DNA of 64,000 nt from Hyalella azteca (taxonomy: Eukaryota > Arthropoda > Malacostraca > Amphipoda > Hyalellidae): NCBI RefSeq assembly GCF_000764305.2, contig NW_025932041.1:1-64000 (forward strand), given 5' to 3'. The notes under the pieces were generated by a model. That model did no database searches, had not been told where the DNA came from, and was given only the letters and a program-made list of their open reading frames with translations. Position 1 is the first letter of the stretch; every line of letters starts with the position of its first letter. Both the position numbers and the translations under genes were made by a program. Shown here one piece after another: positions 12,154-24,185 of this stretch.

Positions 12154-15100
12154 ATGTGGACGGTATGAAGTTCTCAATGTTGACTTTGCTCTGTAGGATT
12201 ATTGTGCAAAAGAAGTGATGTGTAATGCTTTTTCAAACCGTTCTTTATGATGGCAAGTAATTTTATTCCGTTTCATGTAATATAGTTAATTCACTAATAA
12301 CGCTGGCACAAACTTTATTACGCCTAACCTAATTATTGTCATTATTATTAAATTGGCCAGCGCAGAGATTGAAAAGCGTCCATATTATTGGCTTAAATCA
12401 ACTCTCAAAGACAGTGGATGTAATAACAATGACGTTACAAAAATCAAAGTTTTAAATAAAAATATATGATCGGGTTTAAACGATATCTTAAACTAGATCT
12501 CTAAAATGACTGGTCACAATATGAATAAATTTCTTAAATTTATCACAAAATAACTTACGGATGTGCTTGGTCCTACATTTCTGAATCCTGTATGAGGAAG
12601 TCTCCTACCGTTTCTCTATAAGCTCTAAGCATACAGTTTTATTTATACTTTGAGTAACATGTGCGTGAAAAGACAATGGCACAATGAATGAATGTAAATT
12701 GGAATATAAAGTCATTATAATATATGCTTAAAATATAAATAAAATATGTAATATATGCTCAACTAAAATAAAGTCATTATAATGCTCAAGTAGAATGTTA
12801 AAGAAATAAATTTGGAAAACTGAAAATGTATAAAACACCATGTAACCTAGTCGTCACGTGTGTCGAGATCACGAATAATTGGCGTGTGAGACGTAGCAAC
12901 TAATGAACGGTTCCTAGAGCGCTGCCATTAGGTGCGTGAAGAAAAATACAACACAAATAGAATTTAATACCAAAGGAAGAGAAAAAGACATCTTGTTGTA
13001 CGAGGAACGGCATTTTTGGCATCTCTTCCGAACATTAGAATTTTTGCCTAATTGTGAGTGAATGTTCGCTAATGAGTTTCATCAAAACCTATAAATTTAT
13101 CGTCACGATATGCACCTTATATTACTCTGTATTCATCCGATTAAAGTTTAACAGTAGTTAGAGATATTTACCATTTAAACGTTTCTTAATAAAGAAATGG
13201 AATATAAAGCTTTTGGAATTCTATGTTTAATTTTGAATCCATGCTTTATTTGCACTTGATTACCACAAAAATTCTATGATATAATTATTCATGTAGTACA
13301 TTATTTTTTTATTAGAATTACCCTTGCGTTTACGGTCAGTGATAATGTACAACTACATGCAAGGAAATAGTTTACGAGATGAGACCAACGCATTACAATC
13401 AGAGCTTATTTACAAAATTCAATAATTTGTAATTTTAACATGCGATAACTGTTGCAAAGTCAGTAAGTAACAATGTTTTTACATACAATGGCAGTATTTC
13501 CTTTCAACTGATATCATTTATATTGAGCTGATGGCTTGAACATATTTTTTGCAGATTTTCATTCTCACGATCTGCTACCTAACAGTAGCCGTCACAGAGG
13601 GCAGGCCTCAGGACCATGCGGCCATTCTTGTTGATACAATAAATGGACCCGACGAGTTTGGAAATTTCGATTTCAGGTAGACGATCTCAACTAAGAACCA
13701 CTGGTGTAAATATAATTTTAAATCTTTGCTTAATTCAGGTGTATGTTTTTTCGTTAAATTACAGTTGTCTGTGTTCTTCACTATAATTTGGTGAAATTCA
13801 TCAGATACGAGACGGGGGACGGCATCTTCCACGAGGCGCGGGGACGCAACAACGGGGACGGCATCGTCAGAGTTCAGGGACGATACTCGTGAGTGTGCTG
13901 AGGTATCTAATGTACTAAAAAATGTGTATTAAACGTTTAAATATAAATGCTACTTATTATGAACTGGCAAATTGGGAATATTATTTTCAATTTGCCAGTT
14001 CATTTAACATGTCAGTTCATTGTTTGGTGAATCGTTCCAACTTCGTGTACGTAAATTTATGACTATATATAATTCATTACAGGTAATGTTCAATTATTCG
14101 TGATTTCTGGGAATTTACAGGTACATCTGCTCACCTTTAGCATTTATAAAAAATTTATTTGTTGCTATCCAGCAGGATCAATGATGATGCAACTATTTAG
14201 TTTTGTATTTGCCGCATCGTTTTCATTACTTCAAACAAATTTAAGGATGACTAGCATTTTGAGTATTTATCCAGAATACTTATTCAAATGGTCGTTTTCC
14301 TTAAATATTTTTCTATAAGATAACCATTAATTGGTCAGACATAATAGCAGTATTGTTAAACCTAACGCTTGCTCCTTTTTTGTACCGTCTATATAGGTTC
14401 TGAACATTTCAATAGACGATTTTTATAACTCTTGGTCATTGTATTTCTGCTTCCGTACGAGTAGGGTTGTTCTTAGCGTATGCGTTATATGAATGCCACT
14501 TTAGGTATAAGTATCGTGAACTAAATATGTATGTATCGTATTGGAAATAATGAAATGTAATTCCTATTGCACACGTAGCGAAATTCCTAACAACGACGTT
14601 CGAGTCTAATTTTTCCTGTCGCCAGATACACGTCACCTGAGGGAGAGATGGTCGAGGTAGCATACACCGGAGATGAGCACGGCTATAGGGCAGTCGGTCC
14701 TCTCGTGCCGGCGTCATCCCGCGTGTCAGGGCTTGTGGCTTCGGAGCGAGCCGCTCAAGGCCCCTTTTCCAGGTCAGCTTGACGATGTTAACTATTAATG
14801 TCTTTATAAATAGTTAAAAATATTACAATTGTTGTCTTTCAATATATGCGAGATTCATCACAGATGGCAGGTAGATATGTAATTAAGCAAAACTTATCCG
14901 GTGGGCGGGAAAATGATCTTATACGGACATATGATCGAATAGACAACTGATCTAGAAGACAACTCGTCCAACTGACATCTGGTCTTAGACATCAGGTCTA
15001 ACGTGCATCTGGTGTCAACAAGTAGTGGTACCTAGCTATCGATAATTATGTCACTAAATATCGTTATTCTAAACCTAAAAGAAATGTTTATAAAATATTT

Positions 15101-16242
15101 GACGAATATTTAATCTTATTTACATAGTTTATTGACGTCACTCACCTTGCGTAGGTGACGTCAAAAATTTTTTAGCTTAAGCCCGGCGATTTAACACTCG
15201 TGTAAGAAGGGTTCATTCGGAGCCAAAACGGGTCATGTTCTAATGGGTCATGTTATATTTTTTAAACTCTTTACTTTGCGTTAATTGTATTTCTGATTAT
15301 CTGTAATTGTCTAAAAATGACATAGAGCGTATGTTTCTATTTGAAAAGTCGATAGTAAATACAGGCTAAGAAAATGAATTCATACTGAAAAAATCATATT
15401 GGAGCAAAACCCTACATCGTAAGGCGTCATTGTAAAACCATATTACTTTTTACGTTTTTTCTATAATTTAACGTCTCTTGGAATTCAGAGAGGCCGCCGA
15501 GAACTCGAACCCCGAGAACGAAAACGGCAGCCAGACCGTTAGACCTCCTCCAGAACCTGCCTCCACGTATGTGTCTGAACTTTGTTTTGTGTTTTGTTTT
15601 TCATGTCGAAAAAAATCGTAAAACCTTGTAGATTTCTGGTGAATTCTTAAAGTACTTGTATTGTCCAGGAATTGAAATGAAAATTGATTTATGAAGTAAA
15701 CCGGTATTCTAACAGGAGGTTTCTTCCAAAGTCTGGGGCGAGATGTTTACAAATCAGCTTGTGCTATATAATATATATGTTATGGGAATGTTTTGTTTCG
15801 TGTTGCTTAATTTGATCTGACCAAAGAAGCTCTTTTCCGCTTTCTCTCTAAATTAAATTGTTTCTTCATCAGCTGTGAATACATAATTATTAGGATTAGC
15901 ATTAGGATAGTTTAAAGAACTTGATAGTTTCCCTGATCCTAAAATCTAAAACGTTACTATATATTTACTTAAAAGCATGGTTTGACAACCATCAACGGCT
16001 ATTAAAAAGGAATTGTAACTGCATTTTTGCTCGTCATTTTTAATTTGTTCAAAAACATTTCATTGATATCGAACGAGAATGAACGCGAATATATTTATCC
16101 ATGCATGTCAAGAAGTGGTGTTCTGATTATGTTCTATGTGCACAGGGACAAACCGTCCGCCCCCGAGGGCCTTCCTTCTTCAGTAGGCATAAGGATAAAA
16201 CCTAGCGCCGTCCGCCGCACGGCCGGGGAGAAAGCAGGATGA
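12154..16242 (+). CDS. RR gene A: secreted chitin-binding cuticular protein, 178 aa
   Basis: The product is a structural protein of the exoskeleton that binds chitin through an RR-1-like domain. I assemble six exons with GT/AG borders and consistent phase: 12154-12162, 13555-13676, 13805-13888, 14626-14772, 15489-15566 and 16146-16242 (537 bases, 179 codons with stop). The signal peptide is MWTIFILTICYLTVAVTEG. The domain starts near [19 protein letters not shown], continues through [16 protein letters not shown] and ends at DEHGYRAVGPLVP (about residues 35-100); the aromatic positions and YSY.SPEG are the family hallmarks. The tail is Pro/Ser/Glu-rich. The start was chosen because ATG TGG ACG|GTATGA aligns with the three-codon first exons of the paralogs. 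Gene A is the most diverged member outside exon 3. Confidence 0.88.
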
Positions 16243-16362
16243 CCAGCGCCCCTGCTACGTCGTTGCTGCGACTTCACAAACTGATTTCATTTGCGTCACA
16301 GTTTCAAAGAAGTTCATTATTTAATATATTAGAAATTTAATTTTTTTTTATTCTTACGAATT

Positions 16363-16368
16363 AATAAA
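16363..16368 (+). terminator. Likely poly(A) signal of gene A
   Basis: AATAAA occurs about 120 bp after the TGA stop of gene A, inside an A/T-rich 3' flank. Confidence 0.45.
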
Positions 16369-16879
16369 CTATTTAAATGAGCACATTTTCCAACTCTATA
16401 GTTTTTTATTGAGATGCCTCTATCAAGTCTAATTCAGGATTTTATTTGTCCTTCATACGAGTACGTCTAGCGAAACCCGCAATGTTTTCATCATCTTAGC
16501 CTGTTTTAGAATTAGTATAAATAACTTCTTAACTCCAGCTTCAGCCGTTTCCTAAATACGTTTTCCGGTTAAAACTTGAATGATTCAACAGCAAATATCA
16601 TATTACTGAAGGATTTGATTCATTTATCAACTGTGCAATGACTATAAATGTTATAGATGTTAGTTCAACCATTTCAAATATTACATTTTACGGAGATAAC
16701 TACCGTGATACAACGTGGAATATTCCTACCTAACCCGAGAAATCCATTCAATTTCTAACTGCGCAGTGGCTATATTAATGGCATAGATGTCAATGTACCC
16801 GTCCCATAATTAGGTTCTCCAATTTTAAAACTTGTCTGTTCAGTCAATTCAAAATTGCATTTTCGATAGTTACTTTCAT

Positions 16880-17390
16880 GATTCAATATCAGATGTATGT
16901 TCTAATGTTGTTCAAATATATAACTTTTTCCATCATATATAAAAATTTATTTACTTGAAAATGAAAAATATGCCGCTCAAATTTCACGAGTGATTTCACG
17001 AGTTCAGTTGTTTCTGAAATGGAATTAGTTGTAATAACTTTTTGAAGACAAATTTGTAGTTCCCCTAAACGTAGAAATTTATTCACGTAACAATGGCACA
17101 AATGTTTTTCGAATTTCCCTAGTGGCAGTTCAGCCGTCTCTGAAATAGACTAATTATAAACAACTTTTTGAATTCTTGAAAATTTCCCTAGACCTAGAAA
17201 TTTATCAACTCCAAAACAGCAAAAATTTTAGTTAAATTTCGTGCGTTTCAGTTCAGCCGTTTATGAAATTGAATTGGTATTATTAACTTTTTAGATTCAT
17301 TTTAAAAATTCCACCAAACCTAGGAATTAATTCAATTTAAAGCGGTGAAAATTCTGTTCAAATTCCACGAGTGTCAGTTCAGCCGGTTGG
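16880..17390. repeat. Degenerate ~125-bp tandem repeat, about four units
   Basis: The motif CAGTTCAGCCGTTTCTGAAA (with variants), followed by AACTTTTT, then CCTAGAAATTTATTCA and a final AAATTTCACGAG, recurs near 16,993, 17,125, 17,248 and 17,373. The last unit is cut off by the hAT relic that begins near 17,392. A weaker trace occurs upstream at about 16,540. No coding potential is evident. Confidence 0.6.
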
Positions 17391-17391
17391 G

Positions 17392-17992
17392 CAAGACCCA
17401 AGACATGCAGTCAGTTTGGGTTGGCCAAGACTATCTTTTATGGATCTATGGCTATGCCAAAATTCCGGAATGCTGACAGTTCTGCTGTTCTCTGTGAGTT
17501 GTAGTCCTTGGTTACTTTGGAGTTTGAAGCTTCGGTAATCATCGACAAGACCATTTAATTTATCTTCAGGCTCAAGATTTTTGAACTGTGCGACTAATGT
17601 TGTAATGAAAAAAAGTAAATAATTGCAGACAAAGCTTGTGGGTTTAAAATTTTAAGTTGTGCAATAATGCTTCTATCATCAAATGAAAATCTGCGTCTGA
17701 TTTGTACACAAAATGCTACCAAGAAGTTCAAACAGCCTTTTCTGAATTTTCCGCGAATGTCATCATTAGCCAGGGGCTCTTGCTCCAACACTCCCATTGT
17801 TCTACCACTAAGAAATATATCTTCAAGAGGTTTGAATATACTTATTTTATATACATAGCTTGGATCTACATCACATAGTTTTGGTTTTGTCAAGAATTCT
17901 TCATTGATGAAATAGCTTAATATATTTTTATATTCAGCATATACCATCGAGTGAAGGACATGCAACCTAAAATGTTCAGATTGACATTCCAA
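17392..17992 (-). pseudogene. hAT-type transposase relic (C-terminal part)
   Basis: The minus-strand frame 17594-17992 (132 codons) has KPLEDIFLSGRTMGVLEQEP and KGCLNFLVAFCVQIRRRFSF followed by IIAQLKILNPQALSAI. This looks like the region of ZNF862/KIAA1586-like hAT proteins just before their C-terminal dimerisation segment. After a frameshift, NLEPEDKLNGLVDDYRSFKL continues in another frame down to 17,392. The relic interrupts a tandem repeat array, so it arrived as an insertion. The family call rests on motif resemblance only. Confidence 0.45.
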
Positions 17993-18873
17993 GTTGAGTG
18001 CATTAACTTTCTTCAGAACATATTAAGCAAAACATGGCATATATATAGCATAGCAAAACGTTTACGAGCTCCATAAAATTGATCAGTTTTTGCCTGCGAT
18101 TCAAAGTAAAGAATCAAATCATATCACTGCTCCAATACAACGAAATTACATGCTCTCTCGACTGGGTATTGAACTGAACTGGCAGAACTGCCTCTTCATT
18201 TATAACCAACACGCACGCGAACTGTACGAGTTCTGTACGAACGTGTACGAACATGTATTAGAAATTATAACAAGTAGTATTTCCATTTTCTTGGCAATAA
18301 TTATTGATTGATTTTCGCTTTCAGTGCATCATTCTCAAAAAACTTAGATTTGGATCAGTTTGTAAATTGAAAACCTAGAAACCTAGCTGGAAGCTCAAAA
18401 ACCTAGATCTGAGTTTATAAACCTAGCGCTGGCAGTCTTAGGGCCCAGCTGAAGAAGACAAGTTCAATTATTCATCTCTGACATCGCAGTTTTCCTAAAC
18501 GGTACCATGCGGAACAATGTCATTTGCTAAATAAAATTCTATCTCTTTACCGCCAACTTACTCCCCCCCCCCCCCAAACTAATTTCCACTCATTTCTCCA
18601 TGTACTTTTCCAAATCGAAGTAAACACATAGAGCATCCATAACTCAGATGAGTAATTCCAAGTTTACAGGGTATAATGTTATACCATATAGCTATATTAG
18701 ATTTTCCGTTCGCTCCTTCAACAATCGACAACTATTCTGTTTAAATTCCAGTATAGTTTTACTCGCGTTCTGAGGCCTGCTTGCCAAATCGAACGTCCTG
18801 CCTCATCCAGATAATTATTTTTTGACTACCCTGTACCATAAGGTGCCTGTACACGTGGACAGTACTGGCGGCT
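17993..18873. other. Stretch without recognised gene
   Basis: AT-rich DNA with a homopolymer run of C at about 18,563-18,574 and a local repeat of the words aacctag/gaacgtgtacga. No gene is supported. Confidence 0.4.
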
Positions 18874-19070
18874 AGTAGATCTGAAAAATGCCAAATGTCT
18901 GCCGCTTGATGTCTATCCCGCAAGTAAGCTTAGACACGAGGCAAGTTTAAGGTGCCGCCGTGCCGGTATCAGTCGTTACCGGCACGGCGACCCCTTTAAC
19001 TTGCCTCGTGTCTAATTTACTTGCGGTATAGACACCAAGCGGCAGACATTTGGCATTTGTCAGATCTACT
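18874..19070. repeat. Large near-perfect palindrome P1 (197 bp)
   Basis: AGTAGATCTGA at 18874 is mirrored by CAGATCTACT ending at 19070. The arms (~98 bp) share ATGCCAAATGTCTGCCGCTTG, then the GTCTAT..CGCAAGTAA and TAGACACGAGGCAAGTTAA blocks and GTGCCGG, with few mismatches, around a centre near 18,972. As single-stranded DNA or RNA this would fold into one long hairpin. It is GC-richer than its surroundings. Confidence 0.9.
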
Positions 19071-19260
19071 TACCGTCACCTTAATGCCGGCATGCTGGAG
19101 AGGTGAAGTCAACTAAACATATTCCTCATAACCTTACCTCAAGCCGGCATAATGGAGTTGCTTAGCAAACCAAAAATTTCTTGATAACCTTATTTCTTGG
19201 CGACTGTCACGAGATCAGCTCTCTGGCTGCAGGTGTTTCCATTATCTGGGTGTACCTTGA

Positions 19261-19533
19261 ATCCAATTCATTGATTTGACGTTGATGAAAATCTGTAGAA
19301 AATATCCCGAATCCTAAATAATGTGTCGTAATTTTTCAGACGACGTTGACGATAATCCCCAAGATTTATAAAGATTCACTGGAATTAGGAACTTTCGTCT
19401 GTTCCTTATTCCAGTGAATCTTTATAAATCTTGGGGATTATCGTCAACGTCATCTGAAAAATAACGACACATAATTTAGGATTCGAGGATATTTTCTACA
19501 GATTTTCATCAACGTCAAATCAATGAGTTGGAT
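19261..19533. repeat. Large near-perfect palindrome P2 (273 bp)
   Basis: ATCCAATTCATTGATTTGAC at the left mirrors gtcaaatcaatgagttggat at the right. The arms (~130 bp) match through AAAATCTGTAGAAAATATC, then ATAATCCCCAAGATTTATAAAG and TTCACTGGAATTAGGAAC, with a tiny loop at 19,393-19,400. No coding frame is present. P1 and P2 differ in sequence, so they are two separate hairpins 190 bp apart. Confidence 0.9.
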
Positions 19534-20896
19534 ATTGAAGTCATAGAAATAAAATTAGAGGTTATTAAATGAAGTTTTAGTAGAACCCAAAATAACTTGC
19601 TAGTTATTGCATGTCACTTAATGTCTAGCTTAACGTATTTATAATTAAACGGGTACTGAAAAGATGGCACTGAACAGTAGAAGAAACTAAATTCCCAGGA
19701 TCTTAACCACTTGCAACTGAACAAATAACAGGATGATTGCGGTTCTATCGTAACCGCACGATTGAACATGCAGTGGACAGAGATGGAGCCGCGCAGACAT
19801 CTGTCAAATTATTCAAGGTGAAAACAGACGTGCCAAAGGATGACGTTATAAGAAAGAAGCTGTCTCTAAACCGAAATCAAAAAATAGCCTAAGGCATTAT
19901 TGATCCATGAAGAATAAAAATGCACAATGAGATACATTTATCTCTTTCTACGTATAGCTGTAAATAATAAGTTATTTGATTTGAATATACAAATTAAATA
20001 ATCAATTTATCAACATATAATCAATTATAATCAAATAAAATAATCAATTTATCAACATATCATCGACATCAATAGTGCGGGCGCCACACCGGCACACTGA
20101 AATGCGAAAAAACATGCATTTTTTCTAATACCTTACATCAAACCGGCAGTAAGTGGTTGACCAGGTCAACCAATTACATCTTAAATAAGGAGAGATGGAG
20201 ATTGGAGATGCGACAGTCCGACAGTCAACATAATTTAAACCAACCGCCAATTAATGCAGTAGTAATGAAACATAAGCATAAGGCTGGCTTCTTTGATAAT
20301 TAAAACAAAATGCTTTCGTAAATCTTATATTAAAGGTTATGAATTTAATCGTTTGTAAAACGATTGGAAGATTGAATATAAAATTAGTTAAACAGGAACT
20401 ACTTTAACTTACTCCTTTGATAGCGTGAAAAACTCTACAAGCATTTTGTTAAAAATTTAGTACCTTCCAAAGTTGAAGAATTTCTTTTATAAATTCGAGG
20501 TTATTGCTATTTCCTCGACTAAGTGCCGTGAAAATTTAATAAACAAAATACCTGGCCTGCAAATTCCGTCATTTAAAAAAATGATAATCCTTTGATTCAA
20601 CGCGACTCTTGAAGGTCGTGTTGTTTGGTATGATCGTTGACGGCATGTCAAGGATCATATGTAATGTCAGTCTCACGTAAATAGCTTCTGCGAGGCCATC
20701 AGCCTTTAAAATTACATTCCCAAAGTTAGATGTTGTCAAGCATGCTCATTATCCTTCTGATGGTAGAGATAGAAATTATAACCTCCCGCGCTTTATCCAT
20801 AATATTAAATAAGAAATTAAATCTTACCTGCTGGAATGAACATTTTTTAATTGTTGCCATTGAAGATTGATAGGTCACGAAGAATTTTAACGAGCA
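19534..20896. other. Upstream region of RR gene B, no gene recognised
   Basis: No gene is supported. The phrases catcaatttatcaacata and accggcagtaag/ccggcat recur locally (19,090-19,150 and 20,040-20,160), suggesting old repeat debris connected with the palindromes upstream. Confidence 0.4.
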
Positions 20897-20932
20897 TATA
20901 TAAGAAGTTTGAACACCTAGGAACACTCCAGT
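20897..20932 (+). promoter_or_regulatory. Core promoter of RR gene B
   Basis: TATATAAG (20897-20904) is followed about 30 bp later by TCCAGTGTCG. The CAGTGTCGT matches the CATTGTCGT at the same place in genes C, D and E, and the ATG follows about 28 bp downstream. This is the clearest TATA plus initiator pair in the window. Confidence 0.65.
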
Positions 20933-20955
20933 GTCGTGTTAATGGCCTTCGAAGT

Positions 20956-22663
20956 ATGATCGCGGTGAGAACGCACTCCTCTGATGCTGATTTTGAAAAG
21001 ACAACTTTTTAGATGTGATAAATTTAGTTTTCTTTTGAAACAATTGAAATTTAAATACTACTTTGTAACATTTTTGTCTTAATATAATAAGTTAAATAGC
21101 TTCGCAGCAAACATTTGTGATTTGTTGCATAATGCAGTTGCTATTCTGTTTTTATTTGTTCGTGCAATTGAAACTTTTGATTGCACATTCTCTGATTCTG
21201 GTTGCATTTAAATCTCTGTGTTTGATTGATTTTACCTTCATCCTGACATCTTTAACTCTAACTAATCGCTTTTAATTCAAAATAAAGTATGTTCGACAGC
21301 TTCTTCTGTTCGTTTTCTTGTGCTCGGCCATCGCGGCCCCCCAAGGGAGTCCCCGTAAAACTGTGCCAATTCTGGTAAACGCCAGAAATGGTCCTGATGC
21401 GGATGGAAACTTTGATTTCAGGTCATTTTTGCCAGTATAAGTTCGTCACTTTAGAAAGATGTATAAATGTTGACAACAATGGAAACTTCTGCTGATATAG
21501 CAAATTTTCCGTTGTTTCATCTTTGATTGTAATTTTTCCATACATCTGAAATTCTTGTCTTCTTGCTCCAATACAATTATTTTCATTGACTCATTATTTC
21601 TTTATCGGTCTTGACTAACGTTTCAAATTCAATTTTCATATTGTGATTCCATTATTGAATTGAAAATTTCTACTCATTCATTTGTCTTGCTAAAAGTATT
21701 TAATAAATTCGTCAGATACGAGACGGGGGACGGCATCTTGCACGAGGCGCGGGGACGCAACGACGGGGACGGCATCGTCAGAGTTCAGGGACGATACTCG
21801 TGAGTGTGAACATTGAGTGAGGATCTCTACGGTAAAAATTCGTCTTTTTATTGTTAAAAATTTCATGGATTTTACTTTTCAGACTAAATCGACAGAAAAT
21901 ATATATTTTTTTAAATTTGAATTGAATGCAACGTCTGTCGTGTAGAGGCTTAGAAATATTAAGAGGCTTAATTCTTAGAAAAATATTTCCTGCCCAATAA
22001 TATTTTTTTTGTCAAAGTTCGTTCAACGACCTCGCGCACATGCTAGAAAAATATGAACTTCTTCATTCTATGAATGAACTAAAAATTACTTCATTCCGAT
22101 TGAGACTTAATCCATTATCGATTCTCCATTTGTTATTTTACGCAACCGAGACGTTTTCGCCCTAATAAAATTATTATGACAAACAGGTCATTATTATGAC
22201 AAACAGGTTCACGTCTCCTGAAGGCGAGGTCGTCAAGATTTCCTACACTGCGAAACATTATGATAACAATTAAGAATTTTATACTGTTACTTGCACCAGG
22301 TTCAGGTCTCCTGAAGGAGAGGTCGTCGAGATTTCCTACACTGCGAAACATTATGATAACAATTAAGAATTTTATACTGTTACATGCACCAGGTTCACGT
22401 CTCCTGAAGGCGAGGTCGTCGAGATTTCCTACACTGCGAAACATTATGATAACAATTAAGAATTTTATACTGTTACTTGCACCAGGTTCACGTCTCCTGA
22501 AGGCGAGGTCGTCGAGATTTCCTACACTGCGAAACATTATGATAACAATTAAGAATTTTATACTGTTACTTGCACCAGGTTCAGGTCTCCTGAAGGCGAG
22601 GTCGTCGAGATTTCCTACACTGCGGACGAGCGCGGCTTCCTGGCGTCCGGCGACGCGCTGCCC
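20956..22663 (+). CDS. RR gene B: cuticular protein, 3' part lost in assembly gap
   Basis: Exons: 20956-20964 (ATG ATC GCG), 21300-21421 (122 bp), 21716-21799 (84 bp) and a last visible block starting at 22579 that runs into the gap at 22664. The signal peptide is MIALLLFVFLCSAIA. The RR domain begins at [20 protein letters not shown], continues with [17 protein letters not shown] and [10 protein letters not shown], and reaches LASGDALP just before the gap. The role should match gene A (secreted, chitin-binding). The 3' exons are not visible: directly after the gap lies a Penelope-type terminal repeat, so the gene may be interrupted, or its end may be hidden in the N run. Five competing splice acceptors precede the full exon; see the tandem array entry. 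Confidence 0.75.
22207..22624 (+). repeat. 93-bp tandem array of acceptor plus half-exon units
   Basis: Units start at 22207, 22300, 22393, 22486 and 22579, exactly 93 bp apart. Each contains the first ~47 bp of the third RR-domain exon (from GTTCACGTCTCCTGAAGG to TCCTACACTGCG). In the first four units a 46-bp piece follows, from aaacattatgataacaatta to ttacttgcaccag, which ends in a usable-looking splice acceptor. Reading on in the coding frame hits TAA eight codons after the exon part. Only the fifth unit continues into the full exon (GACGAGCGCGGCTTCCTGG). Because 93 is a multiple of 3, two non-coding frames are open across the array; these are shadows. Confidence 0.9.
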
Positions 22664-22868
22664 NNNNNNNNNNNNNNNNNNNNNNNNNNNNNNNNNNNNN
22701 NNNNNNNNNNNNNNNNNNNNNNNNNNNNNNNNNNNNNNNNNNNNNNNNNNNNNNNNNNNNNNNNNNNNNNNNNNNNNNNNNNNNNNNNNNNNNNNNNNNN
22801 NNNNNNNNNNNNNNNNNNNNNNNNNNNNNNNNNNNNNNNNNNNNNNNNNNNNNNNNNNNNNNNNNNNN
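22664..22868. other. Assembly gap (205 N)
   Basis: A run of N that starts inside the third RR-domain exon of gene B and ends at the edge of a Penelope-type terminal repeat. Its true size is unknown. Confidence 0.98.
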
Positions 22869-23220
22869 TCCGATAGTGATTTTCGAATTTTAGCCTCCAC
22901 GACCGGTGTTTCCGACTTGCGAATTCTAGAGTCCCTTTATATTTTTAAACAAAAGCCTATTTTAAATGCCGCTAATAGTTCATATCCCCTCGAAATTGTA
23001 AATAGATAGATTTGTGCCCGTGTTTGCTTCATTCTTGTTTGTTTCTCATTTGACGATTTATGCATCAATGTGAATTTATTGCTAATTGTTTGTACCTGTG
23101 TTTTAGGTTTTGAACTGATGATGGAGCTGGTCTCCGAAACGTTTTCCTTTTTAAGAAATGGTGAATTTTCTGGCTATTTTCTTTGCTTTTAAATTTTTAA
23201 TAAAACAAATGCTTTGCATA
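22869..23220 (+). mobile_element. Penelope-type terminal repeat (pLTR), copy 1
   Basis: The sequence aligns with the clean insertion at 48411-48788 (opposite strand). Shared blocks include CCTCGAAATTGTAAATAGAT (CCTTGAAATTGTGAATAGAT there) and the hammerhead block at 23112-23146, plus the tail rich in ctttgctttta. The left end is hidden in the N gap, so the insertion point into gene B cannot be read. Confidence 0.65.
23112..23146 (+). ncRNA. Hammerhead ribozyme motif, copy 1
   Basis: The core CTGATGA (23115-23121) is followed by a stem GGAG-CTGGT-CTCC (23123-23135) and GAAAC (23136-23140), then GTTTTC. These are the two invariant hammerhead strands, CUGANGA and GAAA. The very short stem III (AC/GU) and the GAA/TTC stem I fit the minimal, dimer-forming hammerheads known from Penelope-like elements. 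Activity is not shown by sequence alone. Confidence 0.7.
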
Positions 23221-24059
23221 ATTCAACAAGCCGCGGAATTATTTTTTCCTGTTTGTGCAGAAGAAACCCTACCACTGCAGGGAAACCAAGCCTTAAAAGG
23301 ACATCCGTCCGTCGGTTAGACGGAGACCGCGCTGGCTGAATATCCTCCCAATCGCTTGGCAGCGCTAGTGTTAAATAATTTTTAAATGTTTTTTTCGCAT
23401 TTTCTATGAACATCATTTATTTTGGTCAGAGCCAAAATGTCGTAATTTGGAAATTATATTTATTTATTTTCACGTTCGTAGTTTGTGATTGGAAATGATT
23501 TGGTTTTTCGTTCATGTTGAATTCACGTATTTTTTAGCTATGTAGGTATTGTGGGGAAAATAAATTTCAATGAGGAAATTTATAGTTAATATTTCCATAA
23601 AGGCATTATTTGTAATTTGTTTCTCTGAAGTGAATAATTCGTCACCTAATATCCTCGAAAGGATACATAATAGCTTTCGATTTTTTTTTCATTTTGAAAT
23701 GTTATAAAATCAATGGAGAATCAAAATAAACAAAAATTGTAATATTTCGTGATTTTTATTCTCTTTGAACCACAATGCCTCGTTATCATCAATATTTTTA
23801 TTTTATTTCTGACATAAATATTTAGATGATTAAATATGGGGAAAGTAATTAATTTCAATGTTAATATAATAAAACTTGAAATGACTTCTCTCTGTGCGTA
23901 GCTTAATAAAATCAAATGCATTCGTAAGAATTTGTCGTGGAATATGATTAATTATAATCCTTATTATAGTCTATAAAATTGGTAAAGGCATTTTATATTC
24001 TCGAACAATTTGCGTATTAACCGTAGTTATAACAAATAAACGTTTGCCGAAAAATACGA
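23221..24059. other. Stretch without recognised gene
   Basis: AT-rich apart from a GC-richer patch at 23,260-23,370 that is open on the minus strand for 75 codons without a known motif. It may belong to the Penelope insertion, but I cannot prove it. Confidence 0.35.
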
Positions 24060-24140
24060 TGGATGCGATGCCATGTTACATCATCATATCGTGATTATGT
24101 TACGTCATCATATCGTGGCCATGTTACCATTAACATTGAT
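24060..24140. repeat. Short minisatellite of ATGTTACGTCATCATATCGT units
   Basis: Three to four units of about 22-24 bp, the same motif as the longer array at 38,640-38,880. It lies beside the same LINE relic in both places, so the two loci are parts of one duplicated segment. Confidence 0.7.
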
Positions 24141-24185
24141 GGATGCACCTTCCTCACGTTAATTTAAACCTTTAAGTATAAAACC

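Noticed and set aside
22133..23009. Long ORFs on both strands across the 93-bp array and the N gap
   Set aside because: They are open only because the repeat period is a multiple of 3 and because N codons do not stop. The exon frame is a third frame with splice sites.
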